Positions 8,819 through 16,185 of a DNA stretch of 34,582 bases are shown here, piece after piece (the stretch's first letter is position 1; every line of letters starts with the position of its first letter). Under the pieces are notes generated by a model, which made no database searches, was not told the origin of the DNA, and worked only from the letters and a program-made list of their open reading frames with translations. This DNA comes from Anaerolineae bacterium (GTDB lineage: Bacteria; Chloroflexota; Anaerolineae; Anaerolineales; E44-bin32), in assembly GCA_011174825.1 (NCBI GenBank), contig DUEZ01000023.1:1-34582 (forward strand), read 5' to 3'. Position numbers and translations under genes: made by a program.

Positions 8819-8846
8819 GTAGGGGCGGTTCGCGAACCGTCCCTAC
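8819..8846. repeat. 28-bp dispersed palindrome, copy 1
   Basis: Near-perfect palindrome centred on TTCGCGAA with arms GTAGGGGCGG / CCGTCCCTAC. It has close copies at 9074, 9132 and 24793. Confidence 0.8.
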
Positions 8847-8855
8847 CCCGATTGA

Positions 8856-8962
8856 ATGTCATTCCGAGGAGCTGTGCGACGAGGAATACCTATGATGAAA
8901 CTTTGTGATCGAAAAATCTTGGGGATTCTTCGCCTACGTTTCACTCCGGCTCAGAATGACAT
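8856..8962. repeat. ~100-bp inverted-repeat element, copy 1
   Basis: It opens with ATGTCATTCCGAG and closes with CTCAGAATGACAT, with further inverted GAGGAAT / ATTCTTCGCC blocks inside. The same outline recurs at 19742-19838. It encodes no protein. Confidence 0.65.
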
Positions 8963-8987
8963 TGGGGGATGTATCATTAATGTAACC

Positions 8988-9003
8988 GCAGGCTAAAGCC
9001 TGC
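8988..9003. repeat. 16-bp palindrome GCAGGCTAAAGCCTGC, copy 1
   Basis: Perfect seven-base arms around AA. An identical copy lies at 17932-17947. It is a short dispersed palindrome within repeat-rich intergenic DNA. Confidence 0.7.
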
Positions 9004-9073
9004 GCTTCTATGCTCACTCAAAAGGGTGCGACTACACTTATCCTCCAAACCCTCTTCTGTAAGTTAAAACCTC

Positions 9074-9101
9074 GTAGGGGCGGTTCGCGAACCGCCCCTA
9101 C
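9074..9101. repeat. 28-bp dispersed palindrome, copy 2 (perfect)
   Basis: A fully symmetrical version of the 28-bp unit centred on TTCGCGAA, lying between the membrane-protein gene and the HAD phosphatase gene. Confidence 0.8.
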
Positions 9102-9131
9102 TCTAGCGTTTTAGATTGTGTATTTATTATT

Positions 9132-9159
9132 TTAGAGGCAATTCGTGAATTGCACCTAC
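9132..9159. repeat. 28-bp dispersed palindrome, copy 3 (diverged)
   Basis: A diverged copy with inner arms GCAATTC / GAATTGC instead of GCGGTTC / GAACCGC. Two neighbouring base pairs changed on both sides, so pairing is kept. Confidence 0.65.
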
Positions 9160-9251
9160 TTTGTTGGGGCACTTATTTATGAATGGATGAAGTGAAAAGT
9201 CGCTGATATCTTTCCCCTGAAGCCGATGATGGCACTTAAATAAAATAATGA

Positions 9252-9917
9252 TCAAAACGCCTGCCACTTTGTAAGCAAGTCAAAGAAGTCGGTGAACTCG
9301 ATCGCAGGTACACCTTTCGAGAGGCAATACTCTGCCAACTTCCGTCGCGCGTATATCAAATCCGCCACACCGACCACTTCAAAATCACTGGTACCATCTC
9401 CGACGAATGCCACCTTCGAACCTCTTTCCTGGTATCGACGAATGATGGTCGGCTTTGATGTAGATCGTAACGGTATCTCCGGATCATACCAAGGATATGA
9501 AAAGCGGAAAGCACCCGGCTCAAAATGAATCTGACTGGCGATAATCCGAAGGCCAGTTATCCCATGTTGTCGAAGGATGTACTCAATATACCATTGCAGC
9601 CCATCACTAACGATCGCGAAGGAATAGCCACGCTTCTGACACATAGAGATGAATTCGGAGACGCCGGGGACGAGATCAACTTTTGCCAGCTCTCGCTCCA
9701 TTTCTTCACGGCTTGCCGTTACAGTGGCGAAAGTTGATTCCATCTCCTCCATTGTTGAGATCTCCCCTCGCTCCCATCGCTCCGCATACTGGAGACCACA
9801 TTCCGCGAAGGTTTCGTACAGGTGATCGATAATAACGAAATTTGTCAACGTCCCATCAAAATCACAGAAAACTACTTTATGAGGATCGATTGATCCATCC
9901 ACCTCTGACACGATCAC
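9252..9917 (-). CDS. HAD-superfamily phosphatase, MtnX / phosphoserine phosphatase-like
   Basis: FCDFDGTLTNF (17-27) is HAD motif I with nucleophile and acid/base Asp. IVSDGL is motif II, the Lys in STSKPTI is probably motif III, and FVGDGTSDFEV is motif IV. The order and length (221 residues) match MtnX, the 2-hydroxy-3-keto-5-methylthiopentenyl-1-phosphate phosphatase, and related phosphoserine phosphatases. No methionine-salvage genes are nearby, so the real substrate is unknown. It starts with GTG one base after the stop of the small membrane protein, so it is translationally coupled to it and to the ceramidase-family gene. It is the last gene of the PTS-linked minus-strand series. Confidence 0.85.
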   Translation of the reverse strand: MIVSEVDGSIDPHKVVFCDFDGTLTNFVIIDHLYETFAECGLQYAERWERGEISTMEEMESTFATVTASREEMERELAKVDLVPGVSEFISMCQKRGYSFAIVSDGLQWYIEYILRQHGITGLRIIASQIHFEPGAFRFSYPWYDPEIPLRSTSKPTIIRRYQERGSKVAFVGDGTSDFEVVGVADLIYARRKLAEYCLSKGVPAIEFTDFFDLLTKWQAF

Positions 9918-9918
9918 C

Positions 9919-10371
9919 TCACTTCCGTTTCTTCTTTTTCTTGGGGGGCTTACCCTTCAACGTCTTCGCCCACTGGTCAACTGCATCTTCGCTGGTGATA
10001 TGCTCTTCCCACGACTTCCCGGCCTCCACCTCAGCCGCCATGGCACCAATCACATTCAGGGGATATTTCTCAACCCAGCGGACCCATCTTGGTTTGATAA
10101 AGGCTGGCGGGCGTGCCGCCCACCAAAGAATAAGGATCGCCACAGCGATAATGCCAGCCCAATAGAGGAAATAATAAGGTCCTAAGCTCTCCCTAAAATA
10201 AGCATCATAGGTGTAAAGGATAAACATCAAGCCCAAGGGCAAGTATGCATACGCGCCCCCACGGCTTCCCCAATACCACTTCTTCCAGGCGCCAACCCTC
10301 GCTCCCAAGCCCATCAATGCAAAGCCAATGCCCATGAGCCGCAATAGAAATTGCTGGTCGAAACCAAACAT
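9919..10371 (-). CDS. small membrane protein with polylysine tail
   Basis: The 150-residue protein is not a family I recognise. It has three likely membrane segments (about 7-25, 44-60 and 66-86), a soluble stretch rich in Trp and Glu (HITSEDAVDQWAKTL), and a strongly basic end KGKPPKKKKKRK. The basic tail is probably cytoplasmic and might touch phospholipid head groups or nucleic acid, but this is a guess. It sits between the ceramidase-family gene and the HAD phosphatase gene with one-base spacers on both sides, so the three are made together. Confidence 0.75.
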   Translation of the reverse strand: MFGFDQQFLLRLMGIGFALMGLGARVGAWKKWYWGSRGGAYAYLPLGLMFILYTYDAYFRESLGPYYFLYWAGIIAVAILILWWAARPPAFIKPRWVRWVEKYPLNVIGAMAAEVEAGKSWEEHITSEDAVDQWAKTLKGKPPKKKKKRK

Positions 10372-10372
10372 C

Positions 10373-11659
10373 CTAACTCCTTTCCAGCATCGCTAAACCA
10401 TGCTTGGTCAACACCTCAGCAATGTCGTCCTGATACGGACTGCTAAGAGCCTCATAGGTCCCTGCTTCAAAGGAATGAGAATCAGGGAAATATCCTACTT
10501 CGTCGTTGGCATAGCTTACCGCGGCGGTATAAGGCGTGCTGCTCTTGGTTTTAAGGTCCAGAACGGTTCGGACGAAGGGTTCGCCTGGAAGTCCGACCAA
10601 GGCCAAGGGACCTAGCTTGAGAACTTGCAGTTCGGTCTCTATGTGCGTACGACCTTCCAGTGCCTTCTTCAATTCAACCTGGAGGGCCGCTCCTTGTACA
10701 CGAGTTGTCGCCACTCGGATATCCCCATGAGATGCCCCGGAGTTCTTTAGCTCTTGAAGCTGAGCTTCTAACTGCTGTAGAGTCCCTTCGGCTTCCTCAA
10801 TAGGAGGAAATGGTCGGATGGGAAGCTTTACTTGTTCAACGAAGCCCATCAGGTCACCAGGGCTTTCCGTAGCCACGGATGACATTACTTTAAGAACTTC
10901 CCCAGCCAGTATGTTGCCCATACGTTCGACCTCTTCAAAAGTCTGCTCTCGACGGGTGAAACGAGTACTCACATCTCCTGAAGCACCATTGGTGAAGAGA
11001 AAAACCGTCTCGGGGAAGATTTTATTAAGCGTTGTCCGCGCTGCACCGGGGAAATCAGCTGAGATTAATAAGTTTCGATGACTTAACACGGTCGGATGGC
11101 AACCGTAGTTCATCACTACCGCTATTGGTCGACCATCGAAATCATCGACCCGCAAGAGGATCAACTCATCGTCCATCGGTCCATGCTCAGGGTCGTTGCG
11201 ATTACGACCGATCCCCTCGACGAGTCCCTTACCAACCCCCAACCTGGCTGGTTGTAATTTCTGCCTTGCCCACAGCGCTGCTCCAGCTAATTGTCGGACC
11301 ATGATGCTTTGTAGCTCTTCATCTTTAGAAAAGGGAAGGCCCGGGAGTTCGTCAATATAACCCGCTGGGCCGGAATGGATGTGCGAGGGGGCGAGAAGGA
11401 TGCCATCCCTTGGGACACCTATGGCCTTCTCTATCGCATCCCGTACCCGATGGGTGAATCCTAAGCCCACGCCGAGCAGATCCAAGCTAACTAAAGCTAC
11501 TTGAGTCTCCTCTGATTTCAACAAGAGGGTTTGCGCAAAGAGAGGATCATGCACCCCTTGGCTGACACCCACCCTCGCGCCATATCCTTCAAGTGCGGTG
11601 CCCACCGGCGGGGTGATATCAATCTGCACTACGCTGGCGAATAATTCTCCCTTTGTCAT
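10373..11659 (-). CDS. short neutral/alkaline non-lysosomal ceramidase-family hydrolase
   Basis: Neutral ceramidases hydrolyse the amide bond of ceramide using zinc. Here VQIDITPPVGTALEGYG (11-27), APSHIHSGPAGY (90-101, His93/His95), MNYGCHPTVLSHRN (183-196, His188) and NGASGDVS (224-231, with Ser231 equivalent to the catalytic Ser of the GDVSPN motif) mark the N-terminal catalytic domain. At 428 residues it lacks the C-terminal immunoglobulin-like domain of the roughly 650-residue enzymes, and no signal peptide is visible. It is therefore probably a cytoplasmic member with a different amide substrate. Its place behind two SIS-domain genes and PTS genes points to an N-acylated sugar or glycolipid-derived compound, which is inference. 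The start is only six bases from the SIS-domain gene's stop. Confidence 0.88.
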   Translation of the reverse strand: MTKGELFASVVQIDITPPVGTALEGYGARVGVSQGVHDPLFAQTLLLKSEETQVALVSLDLLGVGLGFTHRVRDAIEKAIGVPRDGILLAPSHIHSGPAGYIDELPGLPFSKDEELQSIMVRQLAGAALWARQKLQPARLGVGKGLVEGIGRNRNDPEHGPMDDELILLRVDDFDGRPIAVVMNYGCHPTVLSHRNLLISADFPGAARTTLNKIFPETVFLFTNGASGDVSTRFTRREQTFEEVERMGNILAGEVLKVMSSVATESPGDLMGFVEQVKLPIRPFPPIEEAEGTLQQLEAQLQELKNSGASHGDIRVATTRVQGAALQVELKKALEGRTHIETELQVLKLGPLALVGLPGEPFVRTVLDLKTKSSTPYTAAVSYANDEVGYFPDSHSFEAGTYEALSSPYQDDIAEVLTKHGLAMLERS

Positions 11660-11665
11660 CTCAAA

Positions 11666-12406
11666 TCACCAAACCTTGATCCTGCCCCAATAGCGATCGA
11701 TGAGCGGTTTATTAATCTCTTCATGTCCGTCGAGGTTGCCGCTCATGAAGACCGGTGGATCGATCCCGCGATCGATCAGATTCTGAGTCGCTTGGACAAC
11801 AATCATGTGGATGATGAACATACCCAAGACACCCGATCCCGCCCCGACGGGTTGTTTCAAACCCTCGAGCTGTAACAGGCAATCACCTTTCGGACAACCA
11901 TTATCGATCACCACATCCGCCAACTGATAAAGCTTTTTGCCGCTCGAATGGCGCGAGTTCGTTCCTTTTGAATGTTGGAGCGAAGTGATCGCTACGACCT
12001 TAACCCCCCGCTGTCGAGCGAAATCAGCCATCTCGATGGGAGCGGCGTTGCGCCCAGAATTAGAGACGATGATCAGTGCATCTGGAGGTGCAACTCTGTA
12101 GTAATCGAGAATGATCTCGGCCATACCTTCGACCCGTTCCAAATATTCACTCTTGATCACATGTTGATTTCCGGTCAAACTTGGCTCGAGGATCGCATCC
12201 ACTGGAGCTAATCCGCCTGCTCGCGCGGCCACATCCTCAGCGATCATATGTGAGTGTCCGGTACCGAAGGTGTAAAGGATTCCGTCGTTAGCAATTGCCT
12301 CCGCCACGATCTCGGCCGCCTGAAAAACAGCTTCCATCTGTGTGTCTACAACTCCTTGCCAAAGTTGTTGGATTTCCTGGGCGTATTCCAAGGCTTTGTT
12401 GGTCAT
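11666..12406 (-). CDS. SIS-domain phosphosugar-binding protein (COG4821/UPF0309-like), copy A
   Basis: The SIS fold binds phosphorylated sugars for isomerisation or sensing. YTFGTGHSHMIAEDVAARAGGLAP (about 45-68) forms the phosphate-binding start of the domain, IIVSNSGRNAAPIE is the Ser-rich loop typical of SIS proteins, and TSLQHSKGTNSRHSSGKKL the conserved block of this uncharacterised branch. Its 246 residues contain a single SIS domain with no DNA-binding domain, so it is not an RpiR regulator. It is a paralogue of the protein three genes upstream. The ATG has AAAGGAG six bases before it. Given the PTS genes next door it probably acts on the imported hexosamine phosphate or its product, perhaps as an isomerase, epimerase or etherase. 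Confidence 0.88.
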   Translation of the reverse strand: MTNKALEYAQEIQQLWQGVVDTQMEAVFQAAEIVAEAIANDGILYTFGTGHSHMIAEDVAARAGGLAPVDAILEPSLTGNQHVIKSEYLERVEGMAEIILDYYRVAPPDALIIVSNSGRNAAPIEMADFARQRGVKVVAITSLQHSKGTNSRHSSGKKLYQLADVVIDNGCPKGDCLLQLEGLKQPVGAGSGVLGMFIIHMIVVQATQNLIDRGIDPPVFMSGNLDGHEEINKPLIDRYWGRIKVW

Positions 12407-12549
12407 GATTGACTCCTTTCATAAAAATGTTCTTATTTATATTGGGGGCATCGATACGCAAGAAGATGAACTCGCGATTCATTAATCTTGCCGGAGCTTA
12501 TCGGATCTATTCGTAAACCCATCTGAGAAAAACCTGCGGGAAGAGGACT

Positions 12550-12594
12550 GGTATATGTGGGGGTGTGGGCTGCGCCCACACCCCCACATATACC
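12550..12594. repeat. 45-bp hairpin repeat, copy 1
   Basis: Two perfectly complementary 21-base arms (beginning GGTATATGTGGG) surround a TGC loop. It lies between the PTS IIB gene and the SIS-domain gene. A second copy with the same 21-3-21 layout and similar flanks is at 26036-26080. Confidence 0.85.
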
Positions 12595-12683
12595 TCACCC
12601 TACTCCTCACGGATATTTCTGACTCCCCACTCTCTGTCTGATGTTAAAAGATCGTGATCAGCGTAAGGGGATCGTTAAAGCTC

Positions 12684-13184
12684 TTATGCAACCCAGTCAG
12701 GATAGGCTTTCGCAATCTTGGGCCAAAACTCCTCTTCGGAATCAGCCGGCATCATCCGGCAGGTGATATGGATGCCGTTTTCATGGGCGCTTTTCAGTGC
12801 TTTAACACCTACCTCGGTTAAGAAGACCGTGTTTGATAGCTTCTTCGAACCGCGCACATAAGCCTGATTTCCGAGATTTAGGACAGGCATGTCCAATCCC
12901 GCGTCTACCAACGCCACGCCGTCCTCTGGGAATTTAGCAATGATGAAGATATTTTCATTTTCCGCTTTGGGGCTGTTGCAATACGCCACGCAGTCCTCGA
13001 TCGATAAAACTGAGACCTCGGCCCCGATGGGCGCTACGGCCTTGAGCAAAGTAACCTGGATCGGATCACTAGCTACTTTGTCGTTCGTAACGATGATATG
13101 ATCGATCTTCATTTCCGCATTCCAGGAGACCAGAATCTGGCCATGGATTAAGCGGTTATCCATTCGCACATGAACAACAGGCAT
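12684..13184 (-). CDS. PTS mannose/fructose/sorbose-family EIIB component
   Basis: EIIB receives a phosphoryl group from EIIA and passes it to the incoming sugar. The N-terminus VVHVRMDNRLIHGQI (3-17) is the family signature, with His14 as the phosphorylated residue. LNLGNQAYVRG and the C-terminal CRMMPADSEEEF follow the usual pattern, and 166 residues is normal. The ATG has GAGGAGG about seven bases upstream. It follows the EIIA gene by about 40 bases in the same transcript, and a hairpin repeat separates it from the next gene. The mannose family imports mannose, fructose, sorbose, glucosamine, GlcNAc and GalNAc. The nearby deacetylase favours an N-acetylated hexosamine. Confidence 0.94.
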   Translation of the reverse strand: MPVVHVRMDNRLIHGQILVSWNAEMKIDHIIVTNDKVASDPIQVTLLKAVAPIGAEVSVLSIEDCVAYCNSPKAENENIFIIAKFPEDGVALVDAGLDMPVLNLGNQAYVRGSKKLSNTVFLTEVGVKALKSAHENGIHITCRMMPADSEEEFWPKIAKAYPDWVA

Positions 13185-13225
13185 GCATCGACCTCCTCAT
13201 TGAAGTTGGTTGTGATTAAGTCGGT

Positions 13226-13630
13226 TTATTTCTTTTTCAAGATCTCTGACAGCGTCCGTACACCACTTATGCCGGCTTCCTTCGCGATGTCGACACACTC
13301 CTCCAGGGAGCTACCGTCGCGCATCACGAGCAGTTCGGCTAACATGGGCAGGTTGACACCCGTGACGACCTCGATCCCTTCCCGCTGCATCGCAATGCGC
13401 GCGCTCGCGTTGAAAGGACTGGCTCCAGGAAGATCAACCAGAACGAGAACACCCTCACCCGTATCTATTCGTGAGATGGCCTGCTCTACCTTGTCCATCA
13501 ACCCTTCAACATCCTCCATCTCTTGTAGGCTGAGATCAAGTAATGCCTCTTGGTCCCCGACAATCATTCGGGCAGCGTCTAGCAGACCGGAGGCCATCTC
13601 TCCGTGTGCGACAACGAGAACACCGACCAA
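13226..13630 (-). CDS. PTS mannose/sorbose-family EIIA component
   Basis: The protein begins MVGVLVVAHGEMASGLLDAA, and His9 in the AHG motif is the phosphorylated residue that takes phosphate from HPr. VLVLVDLPGASPFNAS (residues about 61-76) and VVTGVNLPMLAELL (about 88-101) are the other family blocks. At 134 residues it is a free-standing EIIA, not fused to EIIB. It starts with TTG, supported by GGGGAGG five bases upstream. It sits between the second SIS-domain gene and EIIB, an order unlike the simple IIA-IIB-IIC-IID layout. Confidence 0.94.
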   Translation of the reverse strand: MVGVLVVAHGEMASGLLDAARMIVGDQEALLDLSLQEMEDVEGLMDKVEQAISRIDTGEGVLVLVDLPGASPFNASARIAMQREGIEVVTGVNLPMLAELLVMRDGSSLEECVDIAKEAGISGVRTLSEILKKK

Positions 13631-13791
13631 CTTTACCTCCCCGGATTATTCAACTAGACTATTCTAACATTCATAATTTGGTCCGTGAATGGAAGTCACT
13701 TGTAATAGAACAACTACTCTTAACGGCTATTACCTCGCAAGATCCCCTATTCCTCCAGCTTTTTAATCTTGTGACTTTGATGTCCGCAATG

Positions 13792-14508
13792 CTAGAAGAA
13801 AAACTTAGGTGCCCATTGCATATCGCTGTAGCGTCCCATGATCTCGGCATTATGCTCATCAGAACCATCCACATTGGCGCTGATCAGCACCGGAGGGGAG
13901 AGGCCTCGATCGAGCATCATTTGGATCACTTCTACCATGACGGCGTTCATGATCGCCGCCCCTAAGATCGTGGAGAGAGCTCCTGCCTTCATGGGAAGCC
14001 CCTCGAAGTCCATTGCGGCATCGCCTAGGGGAGTCCCGGTATCGAGGATGATATCTGCTACTTCAAATAATCGCTTTCCGCTCGAATGCCGCGATTCCAC
14101 ACTCTTTGAGTGCGTCAGGGATGTGACTGCGATCACCTTCAACCCCTGCTCTTTCGCTCCCATCGCTACCTCGATCGGTTCGGGGTTTCGCCCCGAGTTA
14201 GAAATCACAAAGATGACTTCCCCAGCTTTGATCGGGTACTGACGGAGTAGGATGTCTCCATATCCATCGATCCGTTCCACCATCCCCCAGGTGGGATCGG
14301 GTAGGTGGAAAATGGGCGCCAGGCCGCCCGCGCGTTGTGCGATCTCGCGTGCGATCAGTTGAGAGTGTCCGCTGCCAAAGGTGTAGATGGACCTATTTTC
14401 AGCCAGCGCCTCTCCGACCACCATAGCGGCCTCTTGGATAGCCTCTGCTTGGGTCTCGATGAGTTTCTTTAAATGTTCTATAGCAGTCTCTAAATACGCT
14501 TGATACAT
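13792..14508 (-). CDS. SIS-domain phosphosugar-binding protein (COG4821/UPF0309-like), copy B
   Basis: A paralogue of the SIS protein encoded downstream of EIIB: YTFGSGHSQLIAREIAQRAGGLAP, FVISNSGRNPEPIEVA and TSLTHSKSVESRHSSGKRL match it block for block. It has one SIS domain in 238 residues, with no DNA-binding part. The start has an AGGACAGGAG site. It is placed between the EIID and EIIA genes, so it is embedded in the transporter operon. Two diverged copies in one operon suggest either a heteromeric enzyme or two successive steps on the imported sugar phosphate. The family has no established function that I know of. Confidence 0.88.
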   Translation of the reverse strand: MYQAYLETAIEHLKKLIETQAEAIQEAAMVVGEALAENRSIYTFGSGHSQLIAREIAQRAGGLAPIFHLPDPTWGMVERIDGYGDILLRQYPIKAGEVIFVISNSGRNPEPIEVAMGAKEQGLKVIAVTSLTHSKSVESRHSSGKRLFEVADIILDTGTPLGDAAMDFEGLPMKAGALSTILGAAIMNAVMVEVIQMMLDRGLSPPVLISANVDGSDEHNAEIMGRYSDMQWAPKFFF

Positions 14509-14531
14509 CTCCTGTCCTCACAAATGATGTG

Positions 14532-14584
14532 CTTATCCGATAAGACAGGGTAATTGGAAGCATGAAAACCTCCAATTACCCTGT
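14532..14584 (-). promoter_or_regulatory. intercistronic hairpin plus palindrome between EIID and SIS copy B
   Basis: A perfect 14-base-pair stem (ACAGGGTAATTGGA with its complement, 12-base loop, 14545-14584) follows the EIID stop by about 35 bases. It is directly joined to the palindrome CTTATCCGATAAG (14532-14544). No T run follows, so this looks like an mRNA-stabilising or processing structure rather than a full terminator. Confidence 0.6.
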
Positions 14585-14618
14585 TGTGCGTTATTCCCAG
14601 ACGCCCACGATATATGTG

Positions 14619-15446
14619 CTAGCCGAAAATACCCAATGCGCCACCGAGGAAGCCGACAACAAGAAGGACACCGATGACCCGTATTGGGCTCCAGCCCCTC
14701 TTGAGTAATGCATAGGCTGCCCAGACGACTATTAGCGGCAGCATGTAAGGCAAGATGGCATCCAATTGCTGCTGGACATTGATGACCTGGGTGGTCATCT
14801 CGCCACGCACTTCTACGTCCCGAGACCACTCAAGCGCCGTGTTCAACCTGACGATCGAGGGCGCGAAGCCACCAATCACGATCAAGCCCACGATTGTGGC
14901 TAGTTCCGTGATTCTCATGATCGCGCCACTGCCAAGTTGAGAGATCAATCCCGTCCCCTGGTTATATGCCCAGAAGAATTGCCAGTAGCGCACGCCCAGG
15001 TACGGGAAGAATACCAACAGGATCGCCAGGATCGGTCCCAGTATGTTGCCCTCGAGCGCCATCACCGAGCCAATGCTCAGGATGATGCTGTTGTAGAGGG
15101 CCCAGACGAGGGTGTCACCGACGCCAGCCAACGGTCCCATCAAGCCGACCTTAAGACCCTCGGTCGTCTCCAAAGAAGCGCCCGCTTCCTCCAGCGCCGC
15201 ATGTGCGCCAAGGATCAACGGGAAGCCAACCACGGGATTGGTGTTGAAGAAGTTCAGGTTGGTGATGAAGGCTTCCTTGAAGTCTTCCGGATCAGGATGG
15301 GTCTTCTGCAAAATCGGCAACATCGCGTAGCAATAGCCGACGGACTGCATGCGCTCATAGTTCCAGCCCAATTGGTTGAAGAAAATAAAGCGCCAGAAGG
15401 TTCTTGTTAGGTCACTGCGTGAAAGTTTCGTTCCTGCGGCTTCCAT
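14619..15446 (-). CDS. PTS mannose-family EIID membrane component
   Basis: EIID, found only in the mannose family, forms the translocation channel with EIIC. LTRTFWRFIFFNQLGWNYERMQSVGYCYAM (from about residue 13) is the family's N-terminal block. VVGFPLILGAHAALEEA and VGLMGPLAGVGDTLVWAL are the central EIID motifs, and the C-terminal part holds hydrophobic segments near 115-145, 175-200 and 225-270. The length of 275 residues is typical. The start lies two bases from the EIIC stop, so translation is coupled. A long hairpin follows its stop, before the SIS-domain gene. Confidence 0.94.
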   Translation of the reverse strand: MEAAGTKLSRSDLTRTFWRFIFFNQLGWNYERMQSVGYCYAMLPILQKTHPDPEDFKEAFITNLNFFNTNPVVGFPLILGAHAALEEAGASLETTEGLKVGLMGPLAGVGDTLVWALYNSIILSIGSVMALEGNILGPILAILLVFFPYLGVRYWQFFWAYNQGTGLISQLGSGAIMRITELATIVGLIVIGGFAPSIVRLNTALEWSRDVEVRGEMTTQVINVQQQLDAILPYMLPLIVVWAAYALLKRGWSPIRVIGVLLVVGFLGGALGIFG

Positions 15447-15447
15447 T

Positions 15448-16185
15448 TCAGGCCTCCTGTCCGCGATACTTGAGCTGTTGATAGACCAGCGCGGTAGCGA
15501 GTGCCGTCAGCGCAATACCTACCAGGGGTATACCGAGGTAGGCGAACAAGACGAACCCAAGCAACAAGAAAGCTGGATACTTCTCCACGGGGAGAATTTT
15601 CAACAGCATAGCGAAACCGAGGGCTGGCAGGATACCACCGGTGACTGAGATCCCATTGTTGAACCAAGGATTGTTCTCGAAGAAGGTCGACACCGATTTC
15701 ACCGCAGACTCCCCGAATTGAACCGCTAGAAAGACTGGGATGGCTCGAGAAAAGCCCCAGATCATGTGGCTGAAGATCCGCATCATCCGCTCGAAGCCTT
15801 TGACATTCCCCTCTTCTGCGTAGGCATCCGCTCTGTGGACAAAGACAAAGTTTAAGAAGCGGTTCAGGATGTCAACCTGTGTCAGCAGAAGGGCTGCCGG
15901 GATAGCGAGGGCGATTCCGACCTCGAAGCCTTCGGCCTTCCCAAAGAATGTCCCTAGGATTGCACCCACAGTGAAGTCCGGAATTGTCGCTCCACCGTAA
16001 GTGTAGACTCCTAGGGCCATAAGTTCGAGGGTTCCGCCGATCAACATGCCCGTTTGCACGTCGCCAACGATAATTCCGGCGCCAAAACCGGCGATGAGCG
16101 GACGGAATCCCAGGAAGAAGACCGGGCCCAAAATGTCCCAGATGCATGCGTAAGCCCAACAAGCTAAAAGTAAGGCAGTAAGCAT
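15448..16185 (-). CDS. PTS mannose/sorbose-family EIIC membrane component
   Basis: EIIC carries the sugar site in the membrane. IIVGDVQTGMLIGGTLELMALGVYTYGGATIPDFTVGAILGT is the family signature, including the TLELMALG helix and the GGATxPD loop. The 245 residues hold about seven hydrophobic segments. The ATG has AGGAGG nine bases upstream. It is the first gene of the transporter operon, so the controlling promoter should lie in the 600-base gap to its right. The gene order IIC-IID-SIS-IIA-IIB-SIS is unusual, since IIA and IIB normally come first. Confidence 0.94.
   Translation of the reverse strand: MLTALLLACWAYACIWDILGPVFFLGFRPLIAGFGAGIIVGDVQTGMLIGGTLELMALGVYTYGGATIPDFTVGAILGTFFGKAEGFEVGIALAIPAALLLTQVDILNRFLNFVFVHRADAYAEEGNVKGFERMMRIFSHMIWGFSRAIPVFLAVQFGESAVKSVSTFFENNPWFNNGISVTGGILPALGFAMLLKILPVEKYPAFLLLGFVLFAYLGIPLVGIALTALATALVYQQLKYRGQEA

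Noticed and set aside
14937-15410. 157-residue plus-strand frame within the EIID gene
   Set aside because: It is antisense to a clear PTS EIID gene, is dominated by Arg/Gln/Glu as expected of a shadow frame, and matches no family I know.
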